Positions 6,477 through 9,326 of a stretch of 9,326 bases of DNA are shown here, piece after piece. The notes under the pieces are model-generated. The model did not search any database. It had not been told where the DNA came from and saw only the letters and a program-made list of their open reading frames with translations. This stretch comes from Pseudomonadota bacterium. Lineage in GTDB: Bacteria > Pseudomonadota > Gammaproteobacteria > Burkholderiales > Burkholderiaceae_B. The number at the start of each line of letters is the position of its first letter. The stretch's first letter is position 1. The position numbers and the translations under genes were made by a program. The stretch covers positions 1-9,326 of the forward strand of contig JAJYTK010000022.1 in assembly GCA_021793095.1 (NCBI GenBank), written 5' to 3'.

Positions 6477-7189
6477 GTGCAGATCGCATGTTGGAAATTA
6501 GCCGAGAACTGTCTCAGGCACTGGATCAGCTAAAGTGGACAACACCGTCTCATGTCTATAACCCTCTTGATTATGCTTGGGCAAATCATGAGGAATATAT
6601 CCGGCGTTATGGTGGGCAGCAAGGACGGATTTTGATGGTCGGGATGAATCCAGGCCCCTGGGGAATGGCCCAAACGGGGATCCCTTTTGGGGATATTGGT
6701 TTTGTTACTCAGTGGTTGCAGTTGTGCGCGCCTCTATCTGGCCCCTTACCTGAGCAACATCCTAAATATCCTATTTTGGGCATGGAATGCCATCGACGCG
6801 AGGGAAGCGGACAACGGCTGTGGGGGTGGGCTCAAGAGAGATTTGTGACCCCACAGAAATTCTTTGAGCAGGCTTTTGTTTGGAATTATTGTCCGCTGCT
6901 CTTTTTAGGCCAGGGCAGAAATTTAATTCCTGAAAAACTTAAAAAAGCCGAACGTGATGCCCTGACCCCTCTTTGTGATGCCGCCTTGCGCGCAGTGATT
7001 GAATGTCTGCAGCCTCGCGTCCTCGTAGGGATTGGCCGCTATGCCGAACAACGAATCCGGACAGTGATGGGCGCCGACACCGAGGTGCAGTATTTACTGC
7101 ATCCTAGTCCTGCAAGCCCTCAGGCCAATAAAAACTGGGTGCAGCATGCGGATGCACTTTTTGCTCAATATATTCCAAATCAAATTTAG
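6473..7189 (+). CDS. SMUG1-type uracil-DNA glycosylase
   Basis: Excises uracil and related damaged pyrimidines from DNA as the first step of base excision repair. In the 238-residue product, GMNPGPWGMAQTGIPFGD at residues 57-74 is SMUG1 motif 1 with catalytic-water Asn59. VWNYCPL near 136-142 carries the base-recognition Asn138. HPSPASPQANKNW at 210-222 is motif 2 with His210 and the DNA-intercalating loop. Human SMUG1 has the same arrangement, and bacterial SMUG1-like proteins are known. The start at 6473 forms an ATGA overlap with the acetyltransferase stop and has an AGG 8 bases upstream. An in-frame ATG at 6449 would add eight residues but has no ribosome site. It ends 52 bases before the convergent glycosyltransferase. 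Confidence 0.92.
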   Translation: MSADRMLEISRELSQALDQLKWTTPSHVYNPLDYAWANHEEYIRRYGGQQGRILMVGMNPGPWGMAQTGIPFGDIGFVTQWLQLCAPLSGPLPEQHPKYPILGMECHRREGSGQRLWGWAQERFVTPQKFFEQAFVWNYCPLLFLGQGRNLIPEKLKKAERDALTPLCDAALRAVIECLQPRVLVGIGRYAEQRIRTVMGADTEVQYLLHPSPASPQANKNWVQHADALFAQYIPNQI

Positions 7190-7220
7190 CCTTTGAGACG
7201 GTTGGTTTTTGCGCTGTTTA

Positions 7221-7279
7221 GAGGGGGCAGGCTCTCCCGCTCTAATCCACAGGGCTTGTGGGAGCGGATATGCCCGCCC
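7221..7279. repeat. REP-like inverted pair at the convergent gene junction
   Basis: CCGCTC (7237-7242) and CCACA (7247-7251) pair with TGTGG (7257-7261) and GAGCGG (7262-7267), an 11-base interrupted stem with a four-base bulge. The right half plus the following GCCCGC resembles the GTGGGAGCGG...GCCCGC core of pseudomonad-type REP elements, present here as two facing degraded copies. An alternative stem, GAGGGGG with CCCGCTC (7221-7242, one mismatch), would compete with it. No U-run follows on either strand. It overlaps the last codons and stop of the glycosyltransferase gene and may act as a bidirectional 3'-end structure. Confidence 0.45.
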
Positions 7280-8456
7280 GGTGGCAGAGGATTTGGGCAT
7301 AGATTTTTTCAAAATCAGCGGCAATATTTGACCAGTCAAACTGTTCAGCTAATTGTCGTCCTCCGCGTCTCAGGCGATCGCGCAACTCAGCATCCTCGAG
7401 TAAATGGCGTAATGCTTGGCTGAGCTCTTGGCCGCTATTGGGATCTTGTAATAGCAGGGCATTTTTTTGGTCTTGGGCGTAGTGAGCAAAGCCACAGTAT
7501 TGTGGGCTACTCATGATGACGGGCAAACGATAGCTCATCGCCTCTAGTGGGGCCATACCAAAGCTATCATTTAATGTGGGGTGCACGTAGATATCGGCTG
7601 CTTGATAATAGGGGCTGATATCGGTGGTCTGCGTCACAAAGAGAATCCGATCTTTGAGTTGATGTCTCGCTACAATCTGTTCGTACATTGTTCGTTGATG
7701 AGCACGGACCCCAACGATGAGCAGCTTGGTGTGTTCGGGTAGCTGAGGTAATGCCTCGAGCAAGGTATTGAGGCCTTTGCGCTCGGGATTACGGGCCACC
7801 AGCAGACAAAGTACATCGCCTGATTGTATGCCGAGGCGCTCTCTGGTTTGGGCGCGCGTGTCGGCGTCTGTTTGGGGCATATGCACCCCGGGGGGGATCA
7901 CAGGAAAGTTAAAATCAGTGTGATAGGCGCTTTGAACTTGTTCCTTGATCTGCTCTGATACCATCACCGTGCAACGCTGCGGTTGTTGGTGAATGCGATT
8001 TTTTTCAAGCCAACGATACATTTGTGCGCGAGGGCTTAGAAAATTACGCAAACGCTTGATGAATTTGGGTGCGACAAACCAACGGTAAAAGGCTGAGCGG
8101 ACGTGGAGAACATCGACATGACCGCACCATCCACCCACATGAGAGTGGACGATTTGAAAGGGGTGCTGCTTGAGGATGCGCTGGACTTTTTTGGCAAATA
8201 AAAAAGAGCGGATCCAACTGGGTAGGTGGTCGCTGATGGATACCGCGATAAATGGCAGCTCAAGTGCACTTTGGGGATCATATTCGTAGCCGATCACAGT
8301 GACTTGATGGCGCTTGGAGAGCTCACGCATCAATTCGACGCCATAGGCCTCGGCGCCCCCGAATTGTTGACCAAAACGGGTGGTCACAAACGCAATGCTC
8401 AGAGGGGGTAAAGAGGTTAGCGCCGACGCTTTTGGTGTTCTTTTTTTGTCAGGCAT
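7242..8456 (-). CDS. Glycosyltransferase family 4 protein, probably LPS core or envelope glycan synthesis
   Basis: GT-B-fold retaining glycosyltransferase that moves a sugar from a nucleotide donor to a growing glycan on the cytosolic face of the inner membrane. The 404-residue product has an N-terminal acceptor domain with GGAEAYG at residues 33-39, and a C-terminal donor domain from about 210. That domain has LLVARNPERKGLNTLLEAL at 218-236 and the family signature as D297-x7-E305 (DSFGMAPLE), where Asp replaces the usual first Glu; such a variant occurs in related enzymes. The start overlaps the deacetylase end by 40 bases without a ribosome site, so it may rely on translational coupling. 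The last residues (HRAGISAPTSPVD) are encoded by a REP-like sequence and look like a tail extension. Donor and acceptor cannot be read from sequence. Confidence 0.87.
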   Translation of the reverse strand: MPDKKRTPKASALTSLPPLSIAFVTTRFGQQFGGAEAYGVELMRELSKRHQVTVIGYEYDPQSALELPFIAVSISDHLPSWIRSFLFAKKVQRILKQHPFQIVHSHVGGWCGHVDVLHVRSAFYRWFVAPKFIKRLRNFLSPRAQMYRWLEKNRIHQQPQRCTVMVSEQIKEQVQSAYHTDFNFPVIPPGVHMPQTDADTRAQTRERLGIQSGDVLCLLVARNPERKGLNTLLEALPQLPEHTKLLIVGVRAHQRTMYEQIVARHQLKDRILFVTQTTDISPYYQAADIYVHPTLNDSFGMAPLEAMSYRLPVIMSSPQYCGFAHYAQDQKNALLLQDPNSGQELSQALRHLLEDAELRDRLRRGGRQLAEQFDWSNIAADFEKIYAQILCHRAGISAPTSPVD

Positions 8457-9139
8457 TTTTGCAGAAAATGAAATATATGCGTTGAGCGTGTAATGTTCAC
8501 GCGGGGCAAATCAAAAGGGTCATCCTCAGTCAGTGCCAGTCCGCGTGCGGTGGTCGTGGCATTATCATAGCCGCTGTCTGCCACCCACTGCTCGATTTCT
8601 GCCGTTTTGTGCCCATACGGATAACAAAAGGAGTCAATTTTGGTGCCTAATAATTGCTCTAGATCTGTTTTTGACTGGGCAATTTGTTTTTTTGCCTCGG
8701 CTGGGGCAATGCGGGGTAGGTGGACGTGATCTTGGGTATGCGAGCCAATTTCGTGCCCGCCCTCTAGCCATTGGATGATTTCGTCTTGATTCATGAGCGT
8801 ACTGCTGGGCACGCCATTATCGGCGTCCCAAAAGTTGGTACCGCCCAGATGATTACTCACGATGTAATTGGTCGCTGTAAAACCGAGCTCATTGAGTACT
8901 GGTAAAGCGTTTTTAAAAACATTGTGATAACCATCATCAAAGGTCAGGCCAATCACCTTGCCTTGTTTCTCGCCGCGCACATAGGGCATCAGATCGCGCA
9001 TGCTCAAGCCGGTATAGCCCAATCTTTTGAGCCACCTCATTTGGCTGGTAAAGCGCTTAGGGTGGACAGTGAGGCTGCGAAAAGGAGTGCCTTTGGCTGC
9101 AGGTATATCAACCTGGTGGTACATCAGAATGGGAATCAT
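8417..9139 (-). CDS. Polysaccharide deacetylase (NodB homology domain)
   Basis: Removes N- or O-acetyl groups from a glycan by a metal-dependent mechanism of carbohydrate esterase family 4. In the 240-residue product, TFDDGY at residues 66-71 gives the catalytic base and metal Asp (D68, D69), and HEIGSHTQDH at 129-138 gives the metal His pair H134 and H138. FCYPYGH at 171-177 is motif 3. No signal peptide or membrane helix is seen, so it probably acts in the cytosol, perhaps on a lipid-linked or LPS core sugar. I chose the ATG at 9139 because family-like sequence (MIPILMYHQVD) begins there; an upstream ATG at 9205 would add 22 unconserved residues. Neither start has a ribosome site. From memory, a deacetylase with glycosyltransferases also occurs in a Bordetella LPS core cluster. 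Confidence 0.87.
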   Translation of the reverse strand: MIPILMYHQVDIPAAKGTPFRSLTVHPKRFTSQMRWLKRLGYTGLSMRDLMPYVRGEKQGKVIGLTFDDGYHNVFKNALPVLNELGFTATNYIVSNHLGGTNFWDADNGVPSSTLMNQDEIIQWLEGGHEIGSHTQDHVHLPRIAPAEAKKQIAQSKTDLEQLLGTKIDSFCYPYGHKTAEIEQWVADSGYDNATTTARGLALTEDDPFDLPRVNITRSTHIFHFLQKCLTKKEHQKRRR

Positions 9140-9224
9140 AGGCTGCCAAGAGGAATTGATACAAGGTATGGTTTCTAAGGATAGTCTGCCACGGCAGCGC
9201 ACCATACGCGTATTGAATAGGCAT

Positions 9225-9247
9225 AAAAAAAACCGCTAGCAGCGGTT
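9225..9247 (-). terminator. Rho-independent terminator of tmRNA
   Basis: On the minus strand AACCGCT, loop GCT, AGCGGTT is a perfect 7-base stem followed directly by a run of T. It lies 15 bases after the CCA end of the tmRNA, so it ends that transcript. It also separates the RNA gene from the deacetylase, which then needs its own promoter in the roughly 85 bases before 9139; none is obvious. Confidence 0.9.
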
Positions 9248-9262
9248 AGGTATAAAAAATGT

Positions 9263-9326
9263 TGGTGGAGCCGGGGGGAATTGAACCCCCGTCCGCAAGC
9301 CCTCCACAGGCAGTTCTACATGTTTA
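9263..9326 (-). ncRNA. ssrA: Transfer-messenger RNA, 3' end only
   Basis: Rescues stalled ribosomes in trans-translation with SmpB. The visible 64 bases are the 3' end on the minus strand: a CATGTAGAAC stretch, then GCGGACGGGGG, the T-loop TTCAATT, CCCCC, and GGCTCCACCA with an encoded CCA. The T arm (GGGGG/CCCCC) and the 3' acceptor strand are complete. The peptide-tag frame and 5' acceptor strand lie beyond the right edge. A plain tRNA is excluded because no anticodon arm fits upstream and CATGTAGA is the typical tmRNA segment. The sequence closely resembles my recollection of Bordetella tmRNA. Confidence 0.9.

Noticed and set aside
9140..9205. 22-residue N-terminal extension of the deacetylase
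   Set aside because: The extra residues are unlike the family, contain two Cys and no signal peptide, and have no ribosome site; family-like sequence begins at Met 9139.

Overview
The window looks like chromosomal DNA of a Gram-negative proteobacterium with a base composition near 50% GC. The visible 3' tail of the tmRNA at the right edge closely resembles, from memory, the tmRNA tails of Bordetella and other Alcaligenaceae, so a betaproteobacterium of the order Burkholderiales is the best guess. This is recalled, not searched. No phage, transposon, plasmid or CRISPR signature was seen.

Left third (1-3775), minus strand: a tetrathionate respiration operon in the order ttrB-ttrC-ttrA. TtrB is a Tat-exported ferredoxin-like subunit with four [4Fe-4S] motifs, TtrC is a nine-helix NrfD-type quinol-oxidising membrane anchor, and TtrA is a molybdopterin catalytic subunit cut by the left edge. 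Together they would take electrons from quinol and reduce tetrathionate to thiosulfate on the periplasmic side. An FNR/Anr-type box lies upstream of ttrB with a -10-like element at class II spacing, so oxygen limitation probably switches the operon on. No ttrRS two-component genes lie within the window upstream.

Middle (3776-7189): a loose group of small soluble enzymes that act on nucleosides, ADP-ribose adducts, arylamines or DNA bases. On the minus strand are a nucleoside 2-deoxyribosyltransferase-family protein, an unrecognised 87-residue protein with a strong ribosome binding site, and a macro-domain protein. Divergent from the macro gene by 27 bases is a plus-strand pair: an arylamine N-acetyltransferase and a SMUG1-type uracil-DNA glycosylase joined by an ATGA overlap. 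The roughly 300-base gap at 4732-5027 holds a perfect 9-2-9 palindrome centred near -42 of a consensus extended -10. This is the strongest unexplained regulatory signal in the window.

Right part (7190-9326), minus strand: a GT4-type glycosyltransferase preceded by an overlapping NodB-type polysaccharide deacetylase, probably a cell-envelope (LPS core) pair. Upstream of them are a rho-independent terminator and the 3' end of tmRNA (ssrA). A REP-like inverted pair covers the convergent junction between the glycosylase and glycosyltransferase genes and supplies the last codons of the glycosyltransferase.

I see no convincing wholly new multi-gene system. The most interesting items are the palindrome-controlled orphan small gene, the nucleotide-enzyme cluster, and the KR-type Tat signal of TtrB.
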